Assembly: GCA_014529385.2 (NCBI GenBank)
Contig: CM043946.1
Location: 19,359,077 to 19,423,076, forward strand
Length of the DNA stretch: 64,000 bases
From: Adiantum capillus-veneris
Taxonomy: Eukaryota > Streptophyta > Polypodiopsida > Polypodiales > Pteridaceae
Direction: 5' to 3'
Shown here: piece by piece, positions 11,991 through 25,300 of the stretch
Position numbering within the stretch: position 1 is the first letter of the stretch
Layout of the letters: each line of letters opens with the position of its first letter
Notes under the pieces: generated by a model
Databases searched by the model: none
Told to the model about the DNA's origin: nothing
Seen by the model: the letters and a program-made list of their open reading frames with translations, nothing else
Position numbers and translations under genes: made by a program

Positions 11991-13432
11991 TTTTAACCAT
12001 CACATTGTGTTAAAGTATTATGCTCATACATCACGGCTATGACTTGATGTGATAAAATATTGTTATGGTACGATTCTTATAATTTGTAGGTGTATTGTGA
12101 AAAATTCATTCCAAAGATCTAGACAATGAATTATATTCTCCTTTTAATGTGTATTTGCAATGGAAAATTGCTTCCATATATGGTTGACTACTTACTATCA
12201 ATTTTTTGACATAATCAATGAATAAATTGTGTACTTCAAGTGCGTGATTGATAGAAGGATCAATTTACAAATTAAAATTTTCTATTTTTAACAGATCTCT
12301 TTCGTGAAATAGTACCAAGACAAATTGTATCTCACTTGAAGTGCAAGTCCTATCACCATGTATTAAGTGGCAATGCTATTAGGAACAAAGAGCAGTTGTT
12401 CAAAGTTCCATGCAATGTCTAGCCCTGTACCTTACCTCTAGAAAAAATCTATGAAAGTTTTTGGATAATGTACAAAAGGTAAAGGCTATCCTTGAGAATA
12501 AAGATAAAGGGTCATGTCCTAGCCTTTGTTACTGGAGTGAAGTTGGTATATCTTTTGAAGCAGGTTCATCTAGTCATGTATGTAATTCGCAGAGAAATTA
12601 TACTGATGGTATTGGAAGAGAGATATCTATGGATCAAACACTCCTTCAATCTTTTGATAAATAGTGGTTATACATGTTGTATTTGAAGTGGACACAATTA
12701 TTTCTTGCATGTAGTATTCCATTCAATGTAATGTGCGACCCTATCTTTAAACATACATTGATGGGTACCACCAAAAAAAGGGTTGTGAGGTTTGGTTATA
12801 ATAAAATGTACATAGAGTATGTTGTGCAATGAGTTCCTAGTTAATATTAGGCAACCAATATTTATAACCAAGATCACTCTATGACAAGAAGAAACAACTA
12901 GATGCTATCTAGTGCAATTTCCAAAGCAATCCCTTCACTATAAAGCCAAAGTTAAAAGGATCATATTATCCTTATAAGAATCATTTCAATATCATTTGTT
13001 AATGTACTCTATTTTTCACGGGCACAAGTATAAAATTTATGTTAAATTTTCACAGCTAAGTGTTTCCAGAAAGTAAATAAAACAATTAGCAAGAGGCTAT
13101 CCATTACAATTTCCATTTGAGCAAAGCATTCCCTACACTGTCGCAAACCAAAGTTACCAGAATCCATTTATCAATATAACTATCACTTTGGTGTCTATTT
13201 ATCTACATAACCATTCATTAGCATTAAAAAAGTAGAAAAATTTTAAGATTTTTCAAGATTTGAAAAAGTGTCACGGTATTCTAACTCATCATCAATGAAG
13301 CAAATCTATCAATAAGAACATGTCATTAGATACTAATGAAAATTTAGAAGTATAATAGAATAACCAAGAAGCCTATGAGCCACTCATGGAAGTTGGTGCT
13401 TGCAAAACCCGTGAGAGAATATGGAAAATTGG

Positions 13433-13545
13433 CTGAAGCCCTTCATAAGGAAGGTTATTTGTCCACATCTTCATTATGTAATTTGGTTGAAGCCCTTCAT
13501 AAGAAAGGTTATTTGTCCACATTTTTATTTTCTTTAAGGGTTGTT
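13433..13545 (+). repeat. 57-bp tandem duplication
   Basis: The string GAAGCCCTTCATAAG followed by AAAGGTTATTTGTCCACAT occurs twice, about 57 bp apart, just upstream of the ParB/methyltransferase-like gene. It could be promoter-proximal or chance debris. Confidence 0.65.
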
Positions 13546-14065
13546 CCTAATTATCAATTAGGGATTAATTAAAAATCTAAATTATAAATTTTTGACAAAC
13601 TTGTTGGTTTTCTGAACAAGGTATGGCTCCCAAGAAAAGAGTGCAAAAGGCAGTGAATATAAATAAAGGTTGGTATTAAGTTTTTCTTAATGTGTTATAT
13701 CTTGAATTTCAATTTAAAAATTGACCAAAACATTTGATTTATTTTGTAGTAAAAAAAGGGGTACTCACTCAGATCTAGACATGTGTATAAACTTTGAGTG
13801 AGGAAGTGCAGTCTAGGACTCCTGCACATTCTCATTTATCTACATTCCAAGAAAGAGAGGGTGTGGGAGCACCTTCCCACGATGTGGGCGATGATAAAGA
13901 TGAAGAGCAACAAACTACTACTATGCTATCACCTTGTACTCTAGTTATTATCTCCACTACACAAAATGCTGGCCAATCACAATTTTGAGGGTTGTGATAC
14001 CACTAATGATGTGGGAGTTGGGCATAAATGACTTCTTGGACAATCACTTAATTTGGGGTTTTTAG

Positions 14066-14437
14066 GTGATGTGTTTTCAAAATTCTTTGTGAAGCGCAAT
14101 AGCCCTCCTCCATTGATACCTTTGTGTAGATTGATTCCTAACAAGGAAATCCGCACAGTCTCTGACCAAATTGAGGCATTTCACAATTCTTTTGACAGTC
14201 ATGGCTATGTTGATGCATCTACCCCTTTTTTGGCCTCTCTAACTTGCCATTGAAGCTCTATCTACTTTGATATGACACAACTAGATTTTCAAGAGGGGGG
14301 GCCAAATTGGGTTCTTCAACATGAAATATTCGAGATAGAAATTGAAAAAACAAAGTGGGAGGATCTCAAAGGTAAAAAATTTCTAGTTTGGGATGGTAAT
14401 CACCGTGTGAAAGCATGGCTGCCACATGTGCATGAAG
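14066..14437 (+). other. ParB-like N-terminal domain exon
   Basis: This exon of the gene at 13623-17692 carries the pattern of ParB/Srx-fold proteins: a leading I-P-L..L-I-P-N..x-R strand, an SFDSHGYV turn, and DGNHRVKAW about 100 residues later. An acceptor (TTTTTAG) lies before 14066 and a donor (GTAAGA) after 14437. One in-frame TGA lies at 14251-14253. The fold is known in plasmid partition proteins and in phage-encoded ParB-methylase fusions. Confidence 0.55.
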
Positions 14438-16917
14438 GTAAGATACTCTTTAAAGTGGATGAAGTTTTTCTTTTAAATTATGGAGAGAGATTCATCCTAA
14501 CATTTTTAAGTTTCTTTATTTCTATCTTGGTCACACATTCCATCTCGCCATGTGCATGTAAGGTGTCAATTTTTGGTGATTCACAAGAAGAAAGAAGGAG
14601 AGTTGTTATTGGCTCTGATTTCTCAGAATGAGTAAGTATACTTAAATTTAAAATTAGTAGGTAGACTTAATTTTATTTTTTAATCATTAAGTATTAATCT
14701 TCGTTGACAAAACAAGTGGTGTTTTATAGATTGGTACGCACAAGTGTAACTCCTACTCTATCACATGAAATATTTATGTTTCAAAGATTTGGACTGGCTG
14801 ATAAAACTTCAATATTAGAGTATTTGGGTGAGGATCTCAGGAAGTGGGATTCTGGAGTTTAGCTTGGAGCGATGCATTGGATAGCAATGGTACAATACTT
14901 CTGCTACTATTTTAGGCCAATTTGTTTGGAAGGTAATGGTTAAGTTTACTTTTTTAACCAAACTTTTAAGTAGCACATTACAATTGTCAATGAGCATAGA
15001 TGTTTTCAATTTTTGTAGACCTCTTTTGATAGTGCAGTGAAGGTGTCTATAGCTTCCATTAATATACATAGCCTAGTCTCGGAGGAGTATGTTGCAAAGT
15101 ATGAGAAGGCAAAAGGAATCGTGGAGCAAACATTCTGAGATAGAGCATACAGAATGCTCACCATTGCAAATCCAAATAATGGAAATGGGTGCTTTCAGCT
15201 TGCCTTCAACTATGATTGGTAAAAAAAGGCTATGATTGCTCTAACAAAGGAAAAGGTCTATACTCTGGCCGTGTCTCGTGTTTGAGTAGAGAGGTATGCT
15301 AAAATATATACAATGCTCAAAATCTTGTATTCATTGAAAGTTTTGAACCAACTATTTATTATGATATTGTTTCTATAAATAGGAAGACAGAGGTGTTGCA
15401 TATGCTTATGATAGGAAAGGTGAAGGATGAGGCAACTATAGGGATGTTTGGGGACTCCAAAAAGACATTGTTGCATATGAGAAACGAACTCTATTGGGAG
15501 GAGCTAATAGATGAGTCTGAGACTATTGTGCACGGGCTTTCAATTTATGATGACATGCCTGCAGATGGATTTGGAAAGTGGGTGAAAGAGTAACTAAAAA
15601 TGCATGTACAGTGGAGTTTCCATGAAGTGTGGAAAGATCTTTCTAAAGTAAAGGAGGGAGAAAAGAAACCTAGTGTTGTGGAGGCTGCCAAGAGAGTTGT
15701 ATACAGGTATATTGTAATCCACAATTTGACTTTGGAACACCATTCACAAATGCATGATATAAAAACTATTTTGAGTGCTATTTGATTGTTTATTGGTTAT
15801 TTATACGTAGGTGGATCCAAAAACTCATTGGTGAAGGTCTCATGTATGAGGAGGGAGAGGTTGTGAAAGGTTGGGAAAATGTTAGTTCCAAGGACACTAT
15901 GTATCCTAAGGAATGGGTGGAGAGGGGTGTTTTTGAATGGGAACTTGAGAGATGCCCTTGGTGGTTAGACTATCCACTTGAACAAGTGCCTCCAAGTGAG
16001 GAGCACTTATGAAAAGGTATTTTATCATTGCTAAACCATGCAATTCTTTTTATATATTTTCAAAGATAAATCTATAGGGCCTCTTAAATCTCAGTACTTG
16101 CTTTTGTCTTTGGTTATGTGTTTCATAGAGTTTGAAAGGATTGAGACAACTCACACTGAAAGTCATAGAGATTCTCCACCTCATGAGAACTCTCCACTAG
16201 CTTCACCAGAGCCAAACGTAAATCTACCAACTACAATAGCCTCCACCTCACACCGAGTGGTTGCATCTATCTCATCTCATCTTGTGCGTGAGAGGTGCAC
16301 AAAGCGACGACTTGACACTGTGCATAAAGTTCAAGAAAAGACCACAAGTAAGAATGATTTATCGTCACAAACATGTGCTTGAAACACTAATCTTATATCT
16401 TTTTTGAAATTTGTTTGCAAATGATGAGTGTTCTGGTGGTAGACATCCACACGCTTAGCGAGGGGTCACATAAATGGAAACCTTGAGTGTCACAAGTCAC
16501 ATTGATTTTTTCATGCTTTTAGTACATAATGACACCTCTTTGATTCGTCACATATAGTGTGGACAATTTTCTAATGAAGATATCTTTATCATTATCTCAC
16601 ACAGGCTCTCCCTTAGACACAATTTCTTGTCTCATGTTTCCTACAAGTTTACTAGTGGTAGATGTAGATGTGGATGATTGTCCCCCCAAGGAACAAGATT
16701 GACTCGTCATTGATACATATCACACTTAGATTTGATTCCTTTTTCATGGTTGATGAGGGATGGTTTACGTATTTGAGCCTTATGGATCACCTTCCTAAAA
16801 TACAGAAGGTGGGAAGGAAGGTTGGGTTGGTCATGCTTTGGACGATGTCTCTTCATGTGCAATCATGTTATTTATACAAGAATGGAGAACAAGTGAGTAC
16901 ACAAATCTCAAATATTA

Positions 16918-17224
16918 GCTTTCACCCATGTGTATGTGTTTATACTATGGAGATGATAACATGAGAAGTTTTTGTGTAACTTTAGGTTGAAACATTGGTA
17001 TTAACTACGTTTTAGCTTTCACCCATTTTTTGAAATGTAGCTTTCAACCATGTGTATGTGTTTATACTATGGAGATGATAACATGAGAAGTTTTTGTGTG
17101 ATTGTAGGTTGAAAAATTGTCACCATGTAGCTTTCACCCATTTTTCTGTAAATGTAGCTTTCACCCATGTACATGTGTTTATACTATGGAGATGATAACA
17201 TGAGAAGTTTTTGTGTTTTTATAG
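16918..17224 (+). repeat. Tandem ~120-bp repeat carrying a splice acceptor in each unit
   Basis: Three units run from CTTTCACCCATGT...ATACTATGGAGATGATAA to an acceptor-like TTTAG, TGTAG or TATAG followed by GTTGAAA (exon starts at 16986, 17108 or 17225). Only the last is followed by the long open stretch of the next exon. Confidence 0.75.
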
Positions 17225-17692
17225 GTTGAAACATTGGCACTAAATATGTTCTATCGACAATATTGTAATCTTCCTCTAATTGATCGTGAGGTGGGTGAAG
17301 AGGTTGCAAAAAAAATATTCAATGCTTAAAGAAATTTCATTGTAGAGAACAAAAAGAAGAGTCCATTTCCACACACTTTGGTACATGGACACTATATTCG
17401 AGGTGGTGTAGAAAGGTCTCCTATGTTTTTAAGGTGAGATGGGAACTCATCATATTTATTTGTTGTGGTTTTAAAAAAATTCTTATCGTAGAAGATATTT
17501 TTTTGAAATTCCTTTTTGCCACAAATGGTTAGTGCGGACTTTCATGGATGAAGGAGATGATATTTTGGATATTTTTGTTGGATGTGGAGGCCTTGGACAG
17601 CATCTCGAGAGCTGAAGAGGCATTATCTAGGGATAGAGCATGATATTGAGTTGGCTAAAGCATGCCTTGCAGATTTTTCATGAAATATGAGA

Positions 17693-18960
17693 GGACAAAA
17701 ATGTTCTTTCTACCTACCTTTTTTGGATTGAAAAAATAGTTGTTTTTGGTAACAAACACTCTTTTGAGGCAATCTTAGGTTTTGTACCTTTGAAGGTTTT
17801 CATTAACTTATTTTTCTTGTGTGTGTATTTAGTCATTCCTAAATCTTAAAGTTACATATATATGATGGTGATTACTGTGTGACTAAATATGTAGCGTGGA
17901 TAAATACCTTTTTCTTTACAAGATACTTGCTTCTATCTTAGTGCCTATGTTTGTGAAGGATAATTAATATACTTTTGGTTATAGTTTTTTATTTATGTTG
18001 GGTCATTCCTTGATCTTAATTCCTTGCATATAGGATGGTATTTGTTGCCTTGCTGCATCTGGAGTTTGAAACAAGGGTTGTGTTTATCTGAGGAGAGTCC
18101 TTGCTCATATTTTGGCTTTTGCTATTTGCAATATGATTAGGTTGGCTTGGATTTTGTTTGAACTTCCAATTATACTAAATGTAGAGCTTAATAGAAAATG
18201 AAATAGAAGTACTTGATTTGCAATGAAAAATGTCCTTGTTTTATATATCAAATCATTATTTTACCATGACCACTCCTTTAGGAATGAGGGATGTCATATG
18301 GAAAGGAGAACATACATGTCATTCCTCTAGATGTGTTTAGAGTGGATAAAAGCTCACACAAAAAGGCCAATTGCCAATAAAAGCTCACTAAAGTAAGCTC
18401 GCAAAAAAATATCCCCCTGCTAGAAGCTGTGTCCCATCGGGCATGCCAGTGATGGATATTTTTCTAGGCCTGGACCATGGAGGAAACCCAAGACCAATAA
18501 AAACCTAAAAAACAATAATGATGCTCAATCTCCCATATCCAAACTATCATGGACCTAAAAGGGCTTCAAGTGCTCCTAAAATCGGAATATGCATGTAGTA
18601 TGAGTATCAGATCTCATCAAAACAGAGACAGAGGAAATAATATATGATGTCATATTTCAAAAGAGAGAAAGATAAGGACTCGATGAGGAGCATGAGATAT
18701 AGTGTGAAATTATCATGTTTTAATGAATATTGAAACCGCTTTTACAATAATGTAACAAAACTTATCTTTGTCTTCAAATACGCTTTGTATCTTCAAGGAT
18801 TCAAGAAATTTGAATGATGCCGGTAGCCCAAGCACTTCAAGGCTTACACCCTATAGGGCAGTGCTTCTTTTCTTGGCTTAAACCCTATAGGGAAGTGCTA
18901 TTATTGTGGCCCAAACTCCCTTATCATGGGAGGCATCGACTCATTTCTCTTTCCAAAATG
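17693..18960. other. Anonymous AT-rich region
   Basis: No supported gene. A short duplicated phrase with ACCCTATAGGG (near 18850 and 18887) is the only local structure. Confidence 0.5.
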
Positions 18961-18971
18961 TAAGATCACTA

Positions 18972-19052
18972 TCTCCCTCTCTCTCTCTCTCTCTTTTTCT
19001 TCTTATGTTAGCCAACTCATGCATACACACTCTCTCTCCCCCAAGGCATGTG

Positions 19053-19140
<88 letters not shown>

Positions 19141-19282
19141 GGAATCTTCCTCCAAGGAAACCTCTCGCTCTTGCTCGCCCCCTCACTTGACTATGGGGAA
19201 TGCCCCTTAGTGGGTCAAATAAATTTATAGGATTTCATTAAAAAACTTTTCTCTCTTTATGTTGATCTGCAGCAAAGGTCTC

Positions 19283-19339
<57 letters not shown>

Positions 19340-19620
19340 ACTGCCTACAGAGAAGGTGTTCCCCTCATCTCACTTGGCATCGCACAATCCCCGCTCCCCA
19401 CCAATATCAACAGAGAGTCTCTCTCTTTCTCTCTTCGATTTATTGCAGCAAGTCCCATCTTTCTCTCTCTCTCTCTCTCTCTCTCTCCAATAATGAAATG
19501 AGAGAAACTCTCTCTCTTTGCAATCATGGTCTTGATAACCTTTCTCTCTACACCAGCACCACACAAGCTTTGTCTCTCTCACTAAAAAAATCTCTTGGAT
19601 CACCCTGATTTCTCTCTCCT
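18972..19620. repeat. CT microsatellite cluster
   Basis: Three main (CT)n runs lie at 19054-19139 (about 43 repeats), ~19285-19336 and 19462-19488, in generally CT-rich DNA. The Leu-Ser-Leu-Ser and Arg-Glu repeat ORFs here are artefacts of the dinucleotide. Confidence 0.97.
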
Positions 19621-20305
19621 TCATGCTCTCAATAACCTTTCTACAGGCTCTTCACAAGCCTCTCTCAATTCTCCTCATGTGGCCTCTTGGCTTGCTCTCA
19701 TTCTCAGTCCTCGGTTCTTTTTCTCTTCTTCATGGAAACCACCTTCCCTATCTACACCATGGATGGATCTCCCTCTAGCTCGGGAACCCTCTTGGTGACT
19801 CCTCATTCATGCCTCCTCTCTCCATGCCGTTTCCGAGCTGCTCATTTGCAGCTCCTCAAAATAAATAAAAAACATATTGAAACACTTTGTTTTTCTCCAA
19901 GGACCTCTTCAGACTCCCATTCACACACACAATATGGGCTTCATAATTGAATTCTCTCTTAGCACCCTTGTACATATAGACACCCATAATGCATGGGAGC
20001 TAGGGAAGGCACTATCCTCTTCTCATGCTCACTTCACTCTCTCTTCAAGATCTCCCATGATAGCAAACATGCCAACATATGCACAAAAGCGAGGTGCCTC
20101 CACATAATAGCCTTTACATCACAAGTCGTGATCATAATCCACAAGCATCACTTCGAAAGAAACTTCATCTTTTAAAATTGTTTGCTCACTTCACTGGACC
20201 TTCTGCACCACCATGATACATAGAAGGCGCGATTGCATCGATGTCATCAAGTTGAATGTCTTCAAGTTTTCTTCTCTTTAAGCATGATGATAATAGGTTG
20301 AACGA

Positions 20306-20880
20306 TGATGGAGCAAAAGACACCGTGCACACACTCACACACCATGACACCTGAACACAACATGAGTTATTCACTTAAGTTTTTCACCTCACTCACCAAA
20401 ACTCAAGATCTCAATGAAAATCCTCCCCACAATCTCTATTCAGACTCCAACACCTCGACCTATAGACCCTTGTCTACCCACAGACACTACAAGGTGAGTC
20501 GAGTTGATCAACGCTTGAAATCACACTTGATGGGGACTCAAATATACAAGAAAAATCATCAAAAATTCTAAAACTCCAGCCACAAAAGGACTCTCTCAAA
20601 CCATTGCAAAAGCTTCACCAAACTCCACTCTGTTGCTCTTTGGAGTAGCCTCAATCCTAATGGCACCGATACATGGTCACGTAGTCTTGCAGAAAGCCGC
20701 AACTTCTTCCATCAATTCCTCACACACACACACATCCATGGAAACCTCAGAACTTCCATAGAATCTCTCAACTACAAAATTGAAGAGAAAAATCTCTCAT
20801 TCACTCCTCCACACACTTGAAAACAGGATGCGAACGCGACGGGGCTGCATTAGACCACCTGTAAGAACCCGAGTCCTACC
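20306..20880 (-). repeat. LTR fragment of the gag-only Ty3 family
   Basis: From TGATGGAGCAAAAGACAC to about CCACCTGTAAGAACCC it matches 41460-42032, the outer part of the 5' LTR there, with roughly 90% identity by eye. The similarity stops after GTAAGAACCC. On the minus strand this is the 3' end of the LTR. No primer site or gag follows. Confidence 0.85.
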
Positions 20881-20924
20881 ATAGCCGAGCAAGATTTTGC
20901 GAGCGAAACAAAACTCAAGCGAAG

Positions 20925-21935
20925 ATCTATAGTTGTGGTATTGGCACCTATCTAGAAAAAATGGCCATGATCATTATGAAACTTCTCACCAAAAACTACG
21001 CAGGACATAAATAGTGCTTTTGAAAAAAACAGACAGTTTCCCTTGTATATGAAGCAATATTTCAAAAATAACCATAAACCTTCACGGAACCTCACATGAG
21101 GATTTTAAATCTTAACCAAATCCATCAATAGAGTACGTAGTATCTGTCCATAATCCAGAATATTAGAACATCTACAGTTGTGGTATTATCACCGCTCGAA
21201 AAAATAATAAAAATGGCCATAACCTTTATGCCTCCTCTCACGAAAAACAAAGCTAAACAAACATAGTACTTTTTAAAAAAGTTGGACATAGTTTCCCTCG
21301 TACATGAAGCAATATTTCAAAAATAATAATGAGCCTTCATGGCACCTCACATGAGGATTTTAAACCTTAACCAAATCCATCAAAACAGTACATACTACTT
21401 ATACACAATCCAAAATATTAGAACATCTATAGTTGTGGTATTATCACCGCTCGAAAAAATAATAAAAATGGCCATAACCATTATATCTCCTCTGATGAAA
21501 AACAAAGCAAAACAAACATAGTACTTTTAAAAAAAACTGGACATAGTTTCCCTTGTATATGAAGCACTATTTCAAAAATAACCATAAACCTTCACGGCAC
21601 CTCACATGAGGATTTTAAATCTTAACCAAATCCATCAAAAGAGTACATACTACTTATCCACAATCCAAAATATTAGAACATCAGTATTTGTGGTATTATC
21701 ACCGCTTGAAAAAATAATAAAAATGGCCATAACCATTATGCCTCCTCTCACGAAAAACAAATCAAAACAAACAAAGTACTTTAAAAAAAATTTGGACATA
21801 GTTTCCCTTGTACATGAAGCAATATTTCAAAAATAATCATAAGCCTTCACGGTACCTCACATGAGGATTTTTAACCTTAACCAAATCCATCAAACCAGTA
21901 CATACTACTTATCCACAATCCAAAATATTAGAACA
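20925..21935. repeat. 255-bp tandem array, four units
   Basis: Units begin at ATCTATAGTTGTGGTATT (20925), ATCTACAGTTGTGG (21171), ATCTATAGTTGTGG (21426) and ATCAGTATTTGTGG (21681). Each contains GGCCATAACC, a TTTCCC(T/C)(T/C)GTA(C/T)ATGAAGCA segment and CCTCACATGAGGATTTT. Period about 255 bp, first unit slightly shorter. This is minisatellite-like DNA; the short ORFs inside are repeat copies. Confidence 0.9.
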
Positions 21936-22312
21936 TCAACTGTTAAAAGTTTTCATTGTGATATAACTAAATTCTTATCAACACAACAAGACATGAATTT
22001 GAATTTTAACATCCACCAATGTTATAAATCCATTGTTCTTATGATGACTCGTACTCATCAACGATGAATACATTATGTCTCTGATACCTCTCAGGGATGC
22101 AAGAATTGTAACGCGTATCTGCTGCCATGGTTCGAGCCATCTACTCTGCGTAGACCGGCAATGCACTTCCATTAAAAAAAAAAGATTGTGAAGTTAAACA
22201 CCAAACAAGTAATATAGGCAGTATCGATGATCAATAAATACCAACGCTAATACAAAAATAGTGACAAAAAAGATGAGAGCAATGTCAATGTCAAAAGTAA
22301 GAGGGGCCCTCA

Positions 22313-25300
22313 CTAGTCGTCAAAGGGATTGACACGCGATGGCATGTCACTCTCATCATCAATATCTAAAGAGGTGGACGTCTCCTCTCTGCCCCGCTTT
22401 CTAGGGCGAATCAATGGTAACACATATCCTGAAATCAGTGGCTCATCAATGTCGAGTGCAACACATGCTCGTCCTGAAGCCAAGCAAGCTACTAGTACAG
22501 GGGCTGTGCCACATCCAAGCTCCAAAAAAATACCTCTTCGTCAGCAAAGCAGCTCAACAAAACATGCAATGAAAGAATGGCTCCGTTGCAGTCCTCCTCG
22601 CAATGGCTCGCCTGATAATGATCTAGCCTGAGAGAGCTCCGGAAGGTGATGCACCATAAAAGAATCCAAAGAGTGCATACCAAGACGGGAGAACAAGGCA
22701 ACACTTTCTGATACAAAGCAAGGTGGAAGCATACCCACTCTGTGAATCATAAATAGCATAGAGCAATTACACTGCAAAACAAGACACACGATTAGAGCAA
22801 ACAACAAGACAAAGTGCTGAAATATTGATGTAAAAACAAATGTATCACCTCCACACGACCACCAAAACTCTCCACATAACCATATTCTCCATGATGGAGC
22901 ACTACAATGCATCGATGAACCACCATCTCCGAAGCACGAGAAAATCTCTCCACCCAGCCAACGGCCTCTCCTATTATTTTAACTAAATATCAATAATAAA
23001 TACCACAAATATTACAATTTTTTTTCCATGACTATAAACAAGATAGACCTGCCAAAGAAACCATGATCAACAGCCATCCAGAATCTACCAATGTCGAGAA
23101 TGCCAAATGAACGCCAGCACGTACATGATCCTCAGTGCAAATGTCCCAACGAGGTGAAGTAGAGGAGCCTAAGAGGGACCCACAAAATGAAGATCTAAGA
23201 AAATCAAATCTGCAGCCCATGAAACTGATTTCGTGCCGTGAGTATACAAGATAGAGTTAGGTGTGCCCACACGAGATGCTCGTGTACAGGGACCCATGCA
23301 AGATTACGGATCCCCGCCCTATAGTCTGCAGCAATGGTAATGTAGTCCCCAACAATAGCCATGCATCGAGTATCCATAGAACTAGAGAGACAATGAGATG
23401 GAGACTCCATAATATAAACAAAAGAGATACTCCTTCGAGCCACGATCGTGCCAGGAGCAATCGAGACATTATAGTGAGGTTTAATAAGCCATGCATCAAC
23501 CATGTGGAAGGAAAGCATTAACAAATGTTTTTGTAGTTTACCTGGAGATGGCTCCACTTCCTCGTCAATGATCTGATCCACAACCCTCTCCTTTTCCTTT
23601 TGTGAGTTGCGCATTGCTAAAATAGATAACTTCAAATCAGAGCACTGTAACTTTTAGATAGGTAAATATAAGCATGATCAAACATACCTGCACGACTTTC
23701 TTCTGCTATGTCTACTGGAGGAACCTTCATTGCAACATCCTTCGATATCATCTCTTGTAGCTCTCTTTCACGTCCAAGAACATGGCCCTTCTCCATATCT
23801 ATCCACCATGGACAATTATCTATCTCCCAAGGAGTCAATGTGTGCATAGTAGAGGGATACATGCTTGTGTCTTGGATCGCTAGCTGAGTCCACTGTCTAG
23901 CCAGAAAGGGCATGGCAGGCAAGACACTCTTGGTAACCAAGAACATGAAGAATCTACAAAGGTCAATTAGGCGACACGAATGTAAGAAACAATAACAACG
24001 AATATTATATATCTAAGTCAGTTAGCGATTCACTTGAAAGCCAAACGTTGTGCTGCCATTCTCAATATATCCACCTTCTTTAATGCTTGCTTATCGATAT
24101 CCTTAGTCTTCACTCCAAGAGACACCTCTATTGGAAATAGATAGGGCCTCGCCTCAAATTTAATTTCTTCAAAGTAGAATGCAAGAGTGCAGTCATGCTG
24201 CAAAGGCACCCCGCCTGGCACATCCAAAAGATCTGACACAATCTGAAATACCCTTTGAAAAATCCGAGCCAAAAAACCCTCTCTACGAAGTCAACTACAA
24301 TCCCAAATAAAAAGAAGAGACAAAGTTAGACTTATATATAAAGACATGATATATTTAGTACTTTTAATCTTAGCTACACTTACATGCGAAAGACATGATC
24401 TCCATTTTTCAAACCATATGCACTCCTTGTAATCTTGTCTGCTTCCAATAATGAAACCCAATTAATCTTGTTTTGCATAGGGGCATCTTGAAGTGCTATT
24501 AAGTTTAGCTTCTCCAATGTAGCCCAACTATCAAGACCCCATTTCAAAGACAAAACTCTTGCTAGCCAATCCGTCCCAAGATTGGGATCAACAATGTTAA
24601 GCAACTGAAAAATTTACTATTGCATATGACAAGTACTTAAGTAACTTTTTGCACGTTTTTCTCAAGAGAATGTTGTGAATTCATAATATCTACATACCTT
24701 TCCAATTCGATTCTGATATTTGTGAGTAATCTCCTCACAAATTCTCTCTTCTTCTTTCTGATGCTCTTCTGCAGACAAGATTTGTTTGATAAGAGCAACT
24801 CACTTTTCTTTTCTTTTGTCATTTGAATCTAAAATTAAATATACGTTAACAAGATTTGAAATCATGCATTTAAATGAGAGTAAAAATCATTTAGTCTGAC
24901 ACATACGTCATAGACCAATCTGCCAAGGTACCGTCGCGTAAGTGGATACCAAGGCTCTGTACCTTTGGCATTCTTCTTCCGTACAACGGCAATAAGTTTT
25001 TGATTAGAACCTCCTCACCTTGTGTACCAATTTCCTCTATCATGTCGGTAGCTGAGACTGAAGATACTTGATCACTAGCATCTACCTGGCCATAAAGAGA
25101 AGCATTGTTACTCCTTCCCCTTCGTGATCTTCCACGCGGTTTCGGGTTGTTTCAACATCAACAAAAAACATGGAGACAATAATTTTACAAATGCGTCAAA
25201 TTATATATGGCACCATCTTGAAATAAAACACAATATAAATCTTTAAAAAAATTGGACAGAGCTACCTTTGTACATAGAGCATTATTTCAAAAAATACTAT

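Larger units (their letters stand above)
13623..17692 (+). pseudogene. ParB-like plus DNA methyltransferase-like gene, multi-exon, decayed
   Basis: Proposed exons, from GT-AG sites: 13623-13668 (ATG; MAPKKRVQKAV, basic), ~13750-13985 (acidic), 14066-14437, ~14563-14631, 14730-14932, 15019-15293, 15383-15706, 15811-16016, 16129-16347, 16605-16892, 17225-17433, 17533-17692. Exon 3 reads like a ParB N-terminal domain: IPLCRLIPNKEIRTVSDQIE ... SFDSHGYV, then VWDGNHRVKAW, the ParB/sulfiredoxin-type DGxHR motif. A middle exon has RCPWWLDYP. Near 16670 VDDCPPK could be a degraded methyltransferase motif IV. The last exon has ILDIFVGCGGLGQ, then one frame over KRHYLGIEHDIELAKACLAD, a class I methyltransferase SAM-binding motif placed C-terminally as in beta/gamma-class DNA methylases. 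Stops (near 14251, 15136, 15226, 15284, 15591) and frameshifts show decay. Protein family by motif only; function inferred. Confidence 0.6.

Noticed and set aside
18906-19190. Long Leu-Ser / Arg-Glu repeat ORFs on both strands
   Set aside because: They are translations of (CT)n dinucleotide runs.
21339-22067. Three similar small ORFs (MRILNLNQIHQ...)
   Set aside because: They are units of the 255-bp tandem array, with no sign of a protein family.
22313-22525. Simple bacterial contamination as the source of the methylase-like motif
   Set aside because: The gene is divided by GT-AG introns and embedded in plant repeats.
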